The position numbers and the translations under genes were made by a program. A DNA stretch of 64,000 bases from Leptospiraceae bacterium. GTDB taxonomy: Bacteria > Spirochaetota > Leptospiria > Turneriellales > Turneriellaceae. Where the stretch lies: the NCBI GenBank assembly GCA_020440825.1, contig JAGRNJ010000005.1:44926-108925 (forward strand), given 5' to 3'. Below the pieces are notes generated by a model. The model was not told the DNA's origin and searched no databases. It saw only the letters and a program-made list of their open reading frames with translations. This document shows, in pieces, positions 46,756-55,072 of this stretch (within the stretch, counting starts at the first letter, position 1; every line of letters starts with the position of its first letter).

Positions 46756-49269
46756 ATGCCTGCATTAACTGAAAAACCCGGTGCCAATCTGACTGCCCCA
46801 AATGGCTCAATTATAATGGATCAAGGTACAGATGCAAGTCATCTCGTGATTCTACAGCAGGGTAAAGTATCGTTACGATCTGCTGCTGTCGACTCTGATG
46901 GCCAAATCGATGCCAGTAAGTCAAAATATTTATTTACCATTTCTGCCCCGGCTATCTTGGGTGGAGCCGGTTTAACCACTGGCAATTCAACTTCTTACTC
47001 GGTTATTGCTGAAACGGATGCAGTGGTTTCAGTGTATCCTATGAATCAATCCCAGCTTGCAAAAACATTTCAAAGCAAGCCCAATATCGCGATTGTCTAT
47101 TTGAAGTCGATTGTACGGGAAGTGCTTGAAATTCAGAAAAAGAATATCCATATTTCAAATGCTCTCGAACAGCTGAAGAATTTTGAAAATTCAACAATTC
47201 TGGGTTACAGTGAAGTGAATCCTGACCCCTTTAAGAACGATGCCCAGGATACGGGGTTCAGTGACTCGGTGATTGAAATGGCCACTGAAATATTAGAGCG
47301 GTATAGAGAAAACGGAGGCCAGATTATTCGGCCTTTGAATCGTCAATTTTTAGAGTCTGACCATGCAAATGAACTCGACGATGGAATGCTGGGAGATTTG
47401 ACCGATATTGAAGACGATCTGGCTATCGTACGAAAGTTTACTGCACTTTCACCTCAAATTTTGGGTGCGATTGCCAAGAGCGACCCGGCTTTATTTCTAT
47501 CATTTGGTTCTAAACTGGCTAAATTTCTGGAATCATTCTTGCTTGAAGCAGATACTCAATTTCATAGAATGAACCAGATCATTGAAAGGTTACTCAAAGA
47601 TCAGAACTCCTGGCTTGAAAAGATCTCTCTGCAATGCGAGCTCTTTGAACAAAGGGTGATCGCTGCCGATGAAAAATCTGTAATCGCACTGACTGAATAT
47701 TTTGAGAACCATCTGCGTATTGCAATGAATGAGTTCTCTCGTGCATGGGCAATGCCATTGCCAGAATATAATAAAGCCAGTCTCGAGAAAATCAAAACAT
47801 TTGTACAAAAAGCCCTGAGTAGCGTTGAAGTAGCACCGGTGCCCGGCGAAAAAGCAGCACAGACTGCATCACTTTCTGTGAGCAGCGGGTTTGCCGAAGA
47901 AGTCAAAGATTCTATGCGCAAAATTGTCGAGTACTCGGGTCTCGAACAGGACAAATTTGCCACCCTGGTCGGGGCGATCAACAATCTCAAAGGTCTCAAA
48001 ACCCCTTTCGATGGGGATGATTCAGCCCGAAAACTGCGCAGACAAGCCAGTATGATCTTCTGGGAAATCTATGAAAAAGTAGCCTTGAGGCTGCTCTCTC
48101 AACGAGAAACCCCGACCAGATTGCATGAGATGTTTCTCAACTTTGGTATGCTCGATGAAACCTTCATGGATGAAGAACAACTGCAGTTTATTTATGAAAA
48201 TGCAGGCAGGCAAACATCAAAGTATCCTTTGCATACCCCTCTCGAATGGTTAACCAAGATTTATAACAAAGAAGTCCCGACTTCAATCAATGAACTCGGG
48301 GCCAGCTTTCTCGATATTTTACGACAAGACCCCGATAATCGGGGACAAAAATGGAAAAAACTGACTGACCTGCCCGCAAACCTGTACACCAGTGAAGCAT
48401 TGCTCAAATGGGAAGTGCACAATTTTATGTTCCCGAATTCAAGGGTAACCTCGGGCAGCCCAATGACTTATCTGGCAATCTTGACCCGCTATCACATTAA
48501 CCAGAACATTGAAAACAGCCTTTTAACCAAACAGAAAATCGAAGAAGAAATTGACTTCGTGCTCGAACGTGATTTCGGAGCCTTTCATCGGGAAGTATTG
48601 TATACTAATGAAGAGAAAGGAATCAACCGCGAATTTGTTCGCAAACAAATTGCTCCTAACATCATATTGACCCCGACTGCAGGTTCTAAAATGCAATTCT
48701 GGCAAGATCGCGAAGGCAATGACAGGTTCTCACCCGGCAGAATTGCGTGCCCGCATATTGCTGCAGGTGATTTCACCAATATGTTGCACAAAGTCATTGC
48801 CATTCATCGCTGGGAGACAGTCAAGACAACCATGGGTCCCGACTGGAACAATATATCGGTCAACTCTCTTACCTCTGAATACACCGACTATGTTCAGTTT
48901 TTTCATAAAAACCGGGAACTTTCGCCTGAATTGAAAGAAAAAATTGCCACCGAAATGAAACGTTTCAGAGAAGATAGGGAACGTTTTGCAAACGACTATA
49001 CAATCTGGCTCAAATATGAATCTGAAGGTGTACAACGAATGAACAAAGTTGCGCGCCGATTATTCTGTAAGCATGTTCCATTCTCTAAAGCAATACGTGA
49101 AAAACTGGTTAGACAACCCGCCTTTGCAGACTTTATTGAAAAATCTAACAATATCCATAAAAAGAAAGCAAGGGAACTGCAACCAAGATATACCAAATAC
49201 GAGCGAGATAACGGTTCCCTGCCCGATGAGCTGCTCGATACATTGAAGTATTTCAATCTACAGTATTGA
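46756..49269 (+). CDS. Large protein with N-terminal cyclic-nucleotide-binding domain
   Basis: 837 residues from the ATG at 46756; a TTG 14 codons upstream is the other option. Residues about 5-125 have the cNMP-binding beta-roll rhythm (NGSIIMDQGTDASHLVILQQ then GKVSL, SAPAILGGAGLTTGNSTSYS, VIAETDAVVSVYP). The usual phosphate-binding cassette R is not evident, so ligand binding may be lost or changed. The remaining ~700 residues are alpha-helical, without membrane segments, and unlike any family I know. It lacks a helix-turn-helix, so it is not a CRP-type regulator. The stop overlaps the start of the PQQ-type dehydrogenase gene (TGATG). Confidence 0.75.
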   Translation: MPALTEKPGANLTAPNGSIIMDQGTDASHLVILQQGKVSLRSAAVDSDGQIDASKSKYLFTISAPAILGGAGLTTGNSTSYSVIAETDAVVSVYPMNQSQLAKTFQSKPNIAIVYLKSIVREVLEIQKKNIHISNALEQLKNFENSTILGYSEVNPDPFKNDAQDTGFSDSVIEMATEILERYRENGGQIIRPLNRQFLESDHANELDDGMLGDLTDIEDDLAIVRKFTALSPQILGAIAKSDPALFLSFGSKLAKFLESFLLEADTQFHRMNQIIERLLKDQNSWLEKISLQCELFEQRVIAADEKSVIALTEYFENHLRIAMNEFSRAWAMPLPEYNKASLEKIKTFVQKALSSVEVAPVPGEKAAQTASLSVSSGFAEEVKDSMRKIVEYSGLEQDKFATLVGAINNLKGLKTPFDGDDSARKLRRQASMIFWEIYEKVALRLLSQRETPTRLHEMFLNFGMLDETFMDEEQLQFIYENAGRQTSKYPLHTPLEWLTKIYNKEVPTSINELGASFLDILRQDPDNRGQKWKKLTDLPANLYTSEALLKWEVHNFMFPNSRVTSGSPMTYLAILTRYHINQNIENSLLTKQKIEEEIDFVLERDFGAFHREVLYTNEEKGINREFVRKQIAPNIILTPTAGSKMQFWQDREGNDRFSPGRIACPHIAAGDFTNMLHKVIAIHRWETVKTTMGPDWNNISVNSLTSEYTDYVQFFHKNRELSPELKEKIATEMKRFREDRERFANDYTIWLKYESEGVQRMNKVARRLFCKHVPFSKAIREKLVRQPAFADFIEKSNNIHKKKARELQPRYTKYERDNGSLPDELLDTLKYFNLQY

Positions 49270-50528
49270 TGAGCAATTTTAAAAGAAATGTTCTGACAAT
49301 TTTCATACTGGCGATTCTGCTTTCATTTTCAAACACCAATCCCGAGGTGATTCCCAGGGAATACTTTCCCGTTGAACTGCGCCCTGCGTTTGAGCGTAAA
49401 TTTAAAAGCCCGGTGTTTTTAACTCCCTTTCCCGGTGGAAAAGCGCGAAACAGAATCGCGATACTTGAAAAGCGCGGCAAGATCTGGCTCATTGAAAAGC
49501 AGCGCGACAAAGAGTCCATCCGCCTGTTTCTCGATGTAGAAAGTAAAACGCTCTCAGCAGGTTGGGAAGAAGGCGCCTTGGGTCTCACCTTTGCACCTGA
49601 TTTTGAGAAGTCAGGCCGTTACTATGTATATAGCTCGCGCAGCTCACCTCGGCGCACGGTGGTCTCCCGATTCACGTTAAAATTTCCTGCAGGAAATGTC
49701 TCGCTCGATGCTCTGCAAACCACAGCGATCGAAGAAGAAATACTCTCGATTCGCCAGCCTTTTGCCAATCATAACGGCGGTATGATCGAGTTCGGGCCGG
49801 ATGGCATGCTGTATATCGGGGTAGGTGACGGCGGTTCGGGTGGCGATCCGCGTGGTTATGCACAGAACCGCTACAGCCTGCTCGGGAAGATCTTGCGCCT
49901 CGATGTGTCTGGTAAAAAAGGCTACCAGATACCACCCGATAATCCTTTTGCATTCCCTGAAAAAACCGGCAATGAAGTTAAGAAAAAAAATCGCCAGAAC
50001 TGTCCCGACGATTTGTGCAGAGAAGAGATTTACACCTGGGGATTGCGCAATCCCTGGCGTTTTACCATACTCGCAAATGGAGATCTGATCGTAGGTGATG
50101 TCGGGCAGAATTTGTACGAAGAAATTGCCCGCGTTCGTTCTGGTGAAAATCACGGTTGGAACATCTTTGAAGCGTCCCATTGTTACAAGGGAAACAAACG
50201 CTGCCGGGACTCAGGTTTCACCATGCCCATTCATGAATATGATCATAATGAAGGAACCAGCATTCTCGGCGGGTATCAATATAATGGCAGTGAACTTGGC
50301 ACCTTGCGAAAGCAGTATATTTTTGGTGACAGCATGACCGGTAAGATCTGGGCCTTGAATTTGAGTTCACCCAAAAAAAGCCAGCTGATTCACCAGGCAC
50401 CGTTTTTGATTTCAAGTTTCGGGGTCGATCACCAGAACGAGCTTTATGCTCTTGATCTCAATGGCGGCACGATCTATAAAATGGTGAAAAGTACATTCCG
50501 GGAAACTCAAAAAGCAAACGGACGGTAA
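49269..50528 (+). CDS. PQQ-dependent aldose sugar dehydrogenase family (Asd/YliI type)
   Basis: 419 residues. An N-terminal hydrophobic segment (VLTIFILAILLSFSN, about 7-21) is a signal peptide or anchor. The six-bladed propeller of soluble glucose/sorbosone dehydrogenases follows, with AGWEEGALGLTFAPDF, NHNGGMIEFGPDGMLYIGVG then DGGSGGDP (PQQ/Ca2+ region, catalytic His in NHNGG), TWGLRNPWRFTI and YIFGDSMTGKIWAL. Members oxidise aldoses in the periplasm when PQQ is available; no PQQ synthesis genes are in the window. ATG at 49269 overlaps the stop of the upstream gene by one base, so translation is probably coupled. Convergent with a small gene 3 bases beyond. Confidence 0.88.
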   Translation: MSNFKRNVLTIFILAILLSFSNTNPEVIPREYFPVELRPAFERKFKSPVFLTPFPGGKARNRIAILEKRGKIWLIEKQRDKESIRLFLDVESKTLSAGWEEGALGLTFAPDFEKSGRYYVYSSRSSPRRTVVSRFTLKFPAGNVSLDALQTTAIEEEILSIRQPFANHNGGMIEFGPDGMLYIGVGDGGSGGDPRGYAQNRYSLLGKILRLDVSGKKGYQIPPDNPFAFPEKTGNEVKKKNRQNCPDDLCREEIYTWGLRNPWRFTILANGDLIVGDVGQNLYEEIARVRSGENHGWNIFEASHCYKGNKRCRDSGFTMPIHEYDHNEGTSILGGYQYNGSELGTLRKQYIFGDSMTGKIWALNLSSPKKSQLIHQAPFLISSFGVDHQNELYALDLNGGTIYKMVKSTFRETQKANGR

Positions 50529-50531
50529 CGT

Positions 50532-50834
50532 TCACCGATCAAACTGCCCACCGAGAGATTGAATCTTTTCATAGAACCAGTTTTCGACCTGCCCTTTGAG
50601 AGCAAAATGTGTGAAAGCAATTTTTTCTTTAGGCCGTAATGCGTGAAAGCCTTCGCCCATTGTTTCAACATCGTATGTGATTGTACTGGTTCCCAGGCTG
50701 TTCATGGTCAAGACAACATGGTTTTCTTTCAGTTCAAACGTCGCTATACCTTTTAATTTACTGAGCCCAATTAGCTTCTGCAACTTTCGCACAAACTGTT
50801 CGGGAGAGGTTGATTCAAGAGAAAATGAGCGCAT
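50532..50834 (-). CDS. Small conserved-looking protein of unknown function
   Basis: 100 residues, no signal peptide. Helix about 10-25 (SPEQFVRKLQKLIGLSK), then beta strands (GIATFELKENHVVLTMNSLG, TSTITYDVETMGEG) and a C-terminal helix (FALKGQVENWFYEKIQSLGG): a compact alpha+beta protein. No family recognised. The stop lies 3 bases from the end of the convergent PQQ-type gene. The next gene on the strand is separated from it by a terminator. Confidence 0.6.
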   Translation of the reverse strand: MRSFSLESTSPEQFVRKLQKLIGLSKLKGIATFELKENHVVLTMNSLGTSTITYDVETMGEGFHALRPKEKIAFTHFALKGQVENWFYEKIQSLGGQFDR

Positions 50835-50865
50835 GTTCCGGTATTGAAGCTGTGGCTATTTTGAA

Positions 50866-50900
50866 AATAAAAAAACCTGTCTGTTTCTGACAGACAGGTT
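50866..50900 (-). terminator. Rho-independent terminator of the small lipoprotein gene
   Basis: On the minus strand a perfect 10-bp stem, AACCTGTCTG and CAGACAGGTT with a 7-base loop (50874-50900), is followed by a run of seven T. It lies about 100 bases past the stop codon of the lipoprotein gene at 50999. Confidence 0.8.
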
Positions 50901-50998
50901 GATGTGCAGGGCAATAGATGCATTGCACGAGAATGGTATACTGCTGGAATATAAGAAAAGCCAGCAGCAGTAATTACAATATTCCAGGGAAACTTATA

Positions 50999-51409
50999 TT
51001 AGTTTAACTCAGAAAGTTTTTTTGCAGCAGCTTGAAATTTTTCACTTGTGGCAAAAACAGCCGCTTTTGAACCCATAATACCGCCAAACTTTTGCATAGA
51101 CTCAGCCAGTTTTTCGGCTTCTTCTTTCAACTCTGGGGGCGGCTCTGAACCATCAAGATTCAATTCAGGATATTTTTTTGATAATTCTTCTGATTTTGTT
51201 TTCATTTTGAGCATCGAATCTGCAAAAGATTCCAGAATCTCTGCAGCTGCGTCACCATCTTCTGCTTTTTCCATACCAGAATTCGTTTTTTCCATCGTCG
51301 AGATCATTTCATTCATCAATGCTTTGGCTTCACCAACTGCATTTCCTTTGCCGCAGGCAATAAACGCAAATGCCAGTACGAGCGAAACAGTAATCATTTT
51401 CAATTTCAT
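50999..51409 (-). CDS. Small lipoprotein
   Basis: 136 residues. The signal peptide ends in F-I-A-C (LAFAFIACGKG), with lipid Cys at about residue 19. The mature part is an all-helical, Lys/Glu/Met-rich chain (LMNEMISTMEKTNSGMEKAE, ESFADSMLKMKTKSEELSKK, KLAESMQKFGGIMGSKAAVF) like the short helical lipoproteins common in spirochaetes. Function unknown. A single-gene unit, with a strong terminator downstream. AGGAAA lies upstream of the ATG. Confidence 0.8.
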   Translation of the reverse strand: MKLKMITVSLVLAFAFIACGKGNAVGEAKALMNEMISTMEKTNSGMEKAEDGDAAAEILESFADSMLKMKTKSEELSKKYPELNLDGSEPPPELKEEAEKLAESMQKFGGIMGSKAAVFATSEKFQAAAKKLSELN

Positions 51410-51662
51410 ATTTTTTCCTCTTAATTGATTTATAAAAAAACCGGGAAGCTTGCGGCAAAAGAAACTCGCCGAATTCAGCTAACGGGTAGTTTATCTCTAC
51501 CAGTAATTATTGCCTGCGATGTGGTCAATCTTAATTCTCTGCACCCTTGCTTCGGCAGACATTCAAATTTTTTCAGCTTCTAATCTGAAACGTTGTATAA
51601 TGATTGCAGATACGACTGACCATCTATTGTGGGATGTGAAAGAACGGGACACTAAGAATAAC

Positions 51663-52838
51663 ATGCCGGTTGTTTATATTAAGCCGAGCGTGGGCGTCAA
51701 TATCTCTGCAGGGCATCCCTGGGTATTTTCTGGTGGTATTGAAAAATCTGCTCCCAACCTGGCAGACGGGGAACTGGTAAGAATATACAGCGATAAACGT
51801 TTTATTGGCATAGGATATCACAATTCTGCTTCTGATATTCGTTTGAGGGTCTTAACCTGGCAAGACAGGGAAATCAATACAGAATTTTTTGTGCAGAGAT
51901 TTCAGGAGATCCTGGCACGCAAAGCCAAACTGACAAAACATACAGATGCTTTTCGACTCGTTTTTAGTGAGTCTGATTTTCTACCGGGCCTGGTAATCGA
52001 TATTTATAAATCAACTGCCGTAATACAGATTCATTCTCTGGGAATGGAAAAACTGAAACCAATGATTCTCTCTGCACTCAAGAAAGTTATTAAACTGCGC
52101 TGTATTCATGAAAAGAGTGAACTGAGTGTAAGAACGCGGGAGGGGCTCGATAAAGAGGTAAACAAAACTCTATTCGGAGAGCTCGATGACGAAATTATTA
52201 TTCAGGAAAATAATTTTAAATTCGCAATCAATATTGCCGAGGGACAAAAAACCGGCTTTTTTCTTGATCAGAGAGAAAACAGAAAAGCATTGCTGGAATG
52301 GTGCAACAGACGCAAAGTCTTGAACTGTTTCTCTTATACCGGGGGCTTTTCGGTATATGCAGCATCCCGGGCACAATCTGTCACCAGTGTAGACATTTCT
52401 AAACCGGCAATCTCTGCAGCCCGCAGAAATTTTGAACTCAATGGCTACCTGCCCAATGACTTTGAATTTATTGCCGAAGATGTTTTTGAATATTTGAAGA
52501 ATCTGTCTTATGGCAATTTTGATCTGATTATTTTAGACCCCCCTTCGTTTGCCAAAAACAGGTCCCAGGTCAAAAATGCCATCAAGGCTTATATCACAAT
52601 CAACTCTAAAGCCTTAGAAAAACTGCCCGACAATGGGTTACTGGTATCATCATCCTGCACTACTCACATTGATGAAATTACATTTGTCAAGATCTTACAC
52701 CAGAGTGCGGTACATGCAAAATGCAGACTTGTCGTTCTTGAAAGCCGCGTTCAGCCAGCAGACCACCCTTACCTGCTCTCGTTTCCTGAGGGCCGGTATC
52801 TGAAATATTTTGTACTGCAGAAGATCGCCATCCCCTGA
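51663..52838 (+). CDS. rlmI: 23S rRNA cytosine-5 methyltransferase, RlmI/RlmO family (class I SAM)
   Basis: 391 residues from the ATG at 51663, matching the length of RlmI (about 396). An in-frame ATG at 51600 would add 21 residues that do not look like the family. N-terminal PUA domain (VYIKPSVGVNISAGHPWVFS), then the EEHEE-like region and the Rossmann methyltransferase with motif I VLNCFSYTGGFSVYAASRA, GQKTGFFLDQREN before it, and motif IV LILDPPSFAKNRSQV, then SSSCTTHI with the catalytic Cys. RlmI makes m5C1962 of 23S rRNA in E. coli; the exact site here is inferred from family. Convergent with rpoD. Confidence 0.85.
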   Translation: MPVVYIKPSVGVNISAGHPWVFSGGIEKSAPNLADGELVRIYSDKRFIGIGYHNSASDIRLRVLTWQDREINTEFFVQRFQEILARKAKLTKHTDAFRLVFSESDFLPGLVIDIYKSTAVIQIHSLGMEKLKPMILSALKKVIKLRCIHEKSELSVRTREGLDKEVNKTLFGELDDEIIIQENNFKFAINIAEGQKTGFFLDQRENRKALLEWCNRRKVLNCFSYTGGFSVYAASRAQSVTSVDISKPAISAARRNFELNGYLPNDFEFIAEDVFEYLKNLSYGNFDLIILDPPSFAKNRSQVKNAIKAYITINSKALEKLPDNGLLVSSSCTTHIDEITFVKILHQSAVHAKCRLVVLESRVQPADHPYLLSFPEGRYLKYFVLQKIAIP

Positions 52839-52847
52839 TGGATGGCG
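52826..52847. terminator. Hairpin between the convergent rlmI and rpoD genes
   Basis: Perfect 8-bp stem CGCCATCC and GGATGGCG with a 6-base loop, spanning the rlmI stop codon. There is no T-run on either strand, so the strength as a terminator is uncertain, but the position between two convergent genes fits a shared transcript end. Confidence 0.4.
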
Positions 52848-52855
52848 GTAGCTGA

Positions 52856-54814
52856 TCAGTTCTGGTCTAAAAAGTCGCGCAATTTACGCATTCTGGTTGG
52901 TGCACGCAGCCGGCGCAATGCCTTTGCCTCGATCTGCCGAATTCTTTCACGGGTTACCTGAAAGACATACCCTACTTCTTCGAGGGTATGGGTATAGCCA
53001 TCATCCAGACCAAAACGCATACGGATGACCTTCTGCTCTCGAGCAGGCAAAGTTGCCAGTACCTGGCGAAGCTGCTCGGCAAGAATTGACTGAGCAGTAC
53101 TCGCCAATGGGCTTTCTGCTTTCTTATCTTCAACAAAATCTCCCAATTCTGAATCTTCATCTTCACCTACAGGAGTCTCGAGAGATACAGGGTCTTTTGC
53201 CACGTTTTTAACCTGTTTGACTTTCTGCACCGGCCAGCCAAGGCGTTCTGCAATTTCATCATCATTCGGTTCACGACCGGTTTCCTGTAAGAACAGACGA
53301 ATCTCACGGTTTACCTTGTTGATCTGCTCGATCATATGGGAGGGAATTCGAATGGTACGGGCCTGCTCTGAGATTGCGCGGGTAATTGCCTGACGAATCC
53401 ACCAGGTGGCGTACGTGCTGAACTTATAGCCCTTTCGATATTCAAATTTTTCAACGGCGCGCATAAGACCGATGTTGCCTTCCTGGATTAAATCAAAAAA
53501 GTGCATTCCCCGGTTTGCAAACCGTTTGGCTATCGACACTACAAGTCTGAGGTTGGCATTGATCAATTCTTTTTTCGCAGTTTCAATCTCTCGCTGCCCC
53601 CTGGAAATTTTTTCACCCCATGATAAAATGATCAGGGTTGGCGATCCGGCCTCTTGCTCCATACGGCGCAGTTTTCTTTCATTATTACGGATATCTTTGA
53701 TAATATTTTTGACATCTTCAATTGAGCAGCCCATTTCACGTTCAACCAGGTCAAGCTCTTCGTTTCTCTCGATGTAACGGTTGAATGCCTTGATGCCTTT
53801 CACATCATGGCCATATCGTTCTTTGAGTCGCAAAAAATGGCGCTTGATTTCTTTAATTCGAAACACCATACTCTTGATCTTGTTGACATGCTTGAATAGC
53901 TCTTTCTGGGAAACCCCGATTTTGAGCATATGCCGGGAGGCCAGATCTTCGAGTTTGAGAATTTCGGCCCAGATCTCCTGATGCTTTTTGCTTTTATGCG
54001 TATAGCGTTTCAGTTTACCCTTTAATGACGCGATTTGCTTGTCAAAGTCAACCACATGTTTGATTTCTTCGAGAAACACAGAGCGAAGTTCTTCCTGTTC
54101 TGAACTCGAGATATAATAGGTTTTTGAAGCGCGGCAGATTTCTGTAATCTTCATCTGTTGCTTGTCAATCTTCGGTGCATAGCGAATGAAAGAACTGCGC
54201 AACAGGCTTGATCTTAGCACAGCTTCTTCAATAATGTTTTCACCGGCTTCAATTCGTTTCGCCAGTTCTACTTCTTTATCACCCGAGATCAACGAAATCT
54301 TACCAATTTCTTTCAGGTACAGTCGAATAGGATCATCAGCAGCTGAGGTGCCGGCAGCCGGTCCTTTTCTTTTTTTCTTATCTGCAATCGGTTTATATTC
54401 CGGTTTTTGCAGTAGACCTGTCAGTTTTTCAAGATCATACCCTTTGTGCAGTAATTGCAGGGCTAAATCTTGCACTGTCATTGTAGTGCTTTTTTCAGGC
54501 AGTTTGAGCTCATAGCCCTGGGCCTTAAGTTCATTTATGAGCGCTTTTGGAACCTTTTGCTCTCCCAGGGTACCAAAATTCGGGTTTGAAGTGGGGCTGT
54601 TTGCGGCCTCTGCTGCACGCTCATTGCTCTGGCGCACATACTCTTCAACGATTTCTATACCATACTGGTTTAAAAGAATAAAAACATCATCTATCTTATC
54701 ACTGTTGGTCAGTTTTTCAGGCAGAATGTCATTTATTTCATCATATGTAATTTCACCATTGGCTTTGCCAATATGAATAATTTTTTGAATCTCTGGCAGC
54801 TGTTCAAGTTCCAC
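52856..54814 (-). CDS. rpoD: RNA polymerase primary sigma factor (sigma-70, RpoD)
   Basis: 652 residues. Region 1.1 at the N-terminus ([20 protein letters not shown]), region 1.2 at [30 protein letters not shown], a long non-conserved helical insert (about 210-400), region 2.1-2.4 with [33 protein letters not shown] and [20 protein letters not shown], region 3, and region 4.2 with the -35-binding helix-turn-helix [29 protein letters not shown]. These regions recognise TTGACA/TATAAT promoters, which agrees with the boxes seen in this window. The start is GTG with GGAGGAA upstream. The 258-base gap beyond it (54815-55072) has no gene or certain promoter. Confidence 0.97.
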   Translation of the reverse strand: MELEQLPEIQKIIHIGKANGEITYDEINDILPEKLTNSDKIDDVFILLNQYGIEIVEEYVRQSNERAAEAANSPTSNPNFGTLGEQKVPKALINELKAQGYELKLPEKSTTMTVQDLALQLLHKGYDLEKLTGLLQKPEYKPIADKKKRKGPAAGTSAADDPIRLYLKEIGKISLISGDKEVELAKRIEAGENIIEEAVLRSSLLRSSFIRYAPKIDKQQMKITEICRASKTYYISSSEQEELRSVFLEEIKHVVDFDKQIASLKGKLKRYTHKSKKHQEIWAEILKLEDLASRHMLKIGVSQKELFKHVNKIKSMVFRIKEIKRHFLRLKERYGHDVKGIKAFNRYIERNEELDLVEREMGCSIEDVKNIIKDIRNNERKLRRMEQEAGSPTLIILSWGEKISRGQREIETAKKELINANLRLVVSIAKRFANRGMHFFDLIQEGNIGLMRAVEKFEYRKGYKFSTYATWWIRQAITRAISEQARTIRIPSHMIEQINKVNREIRLFLQETGREPNDDEIAERLGWPVQKVKQVKNVAKDPVSLETPVGEDEDSELGDFVEDKKAESPLASTAQSILAEQLRQVLATLPAREQKVIRMRFGLDDGYTHTLEEVGYVFQVTRERIRQIEAKALRRLRAPTRMRKLRDFLDQN

Positions 54815-55072
54815 AAATTCCTCCGGGTTTTTTATATATCGGTATGTCTATAGTGCAAACTTGTACGTACTCCCGAAAAGTTCGGTTACCTTTGAAATCT
54901 GATGATTTTCTGCCTGTATCATTACGAACAATATATGCTATAATAGAAAGATGCACTATAATCCTGAAAAGTGTCAAATTTTTATAATAAAACGGCCCGT
55001 AAACGATCTTTTTTAAATGACACGTTCTAAGACGGGCGGAGTACCCATTTAGTTCTCATTTTCCTCTTTAAT

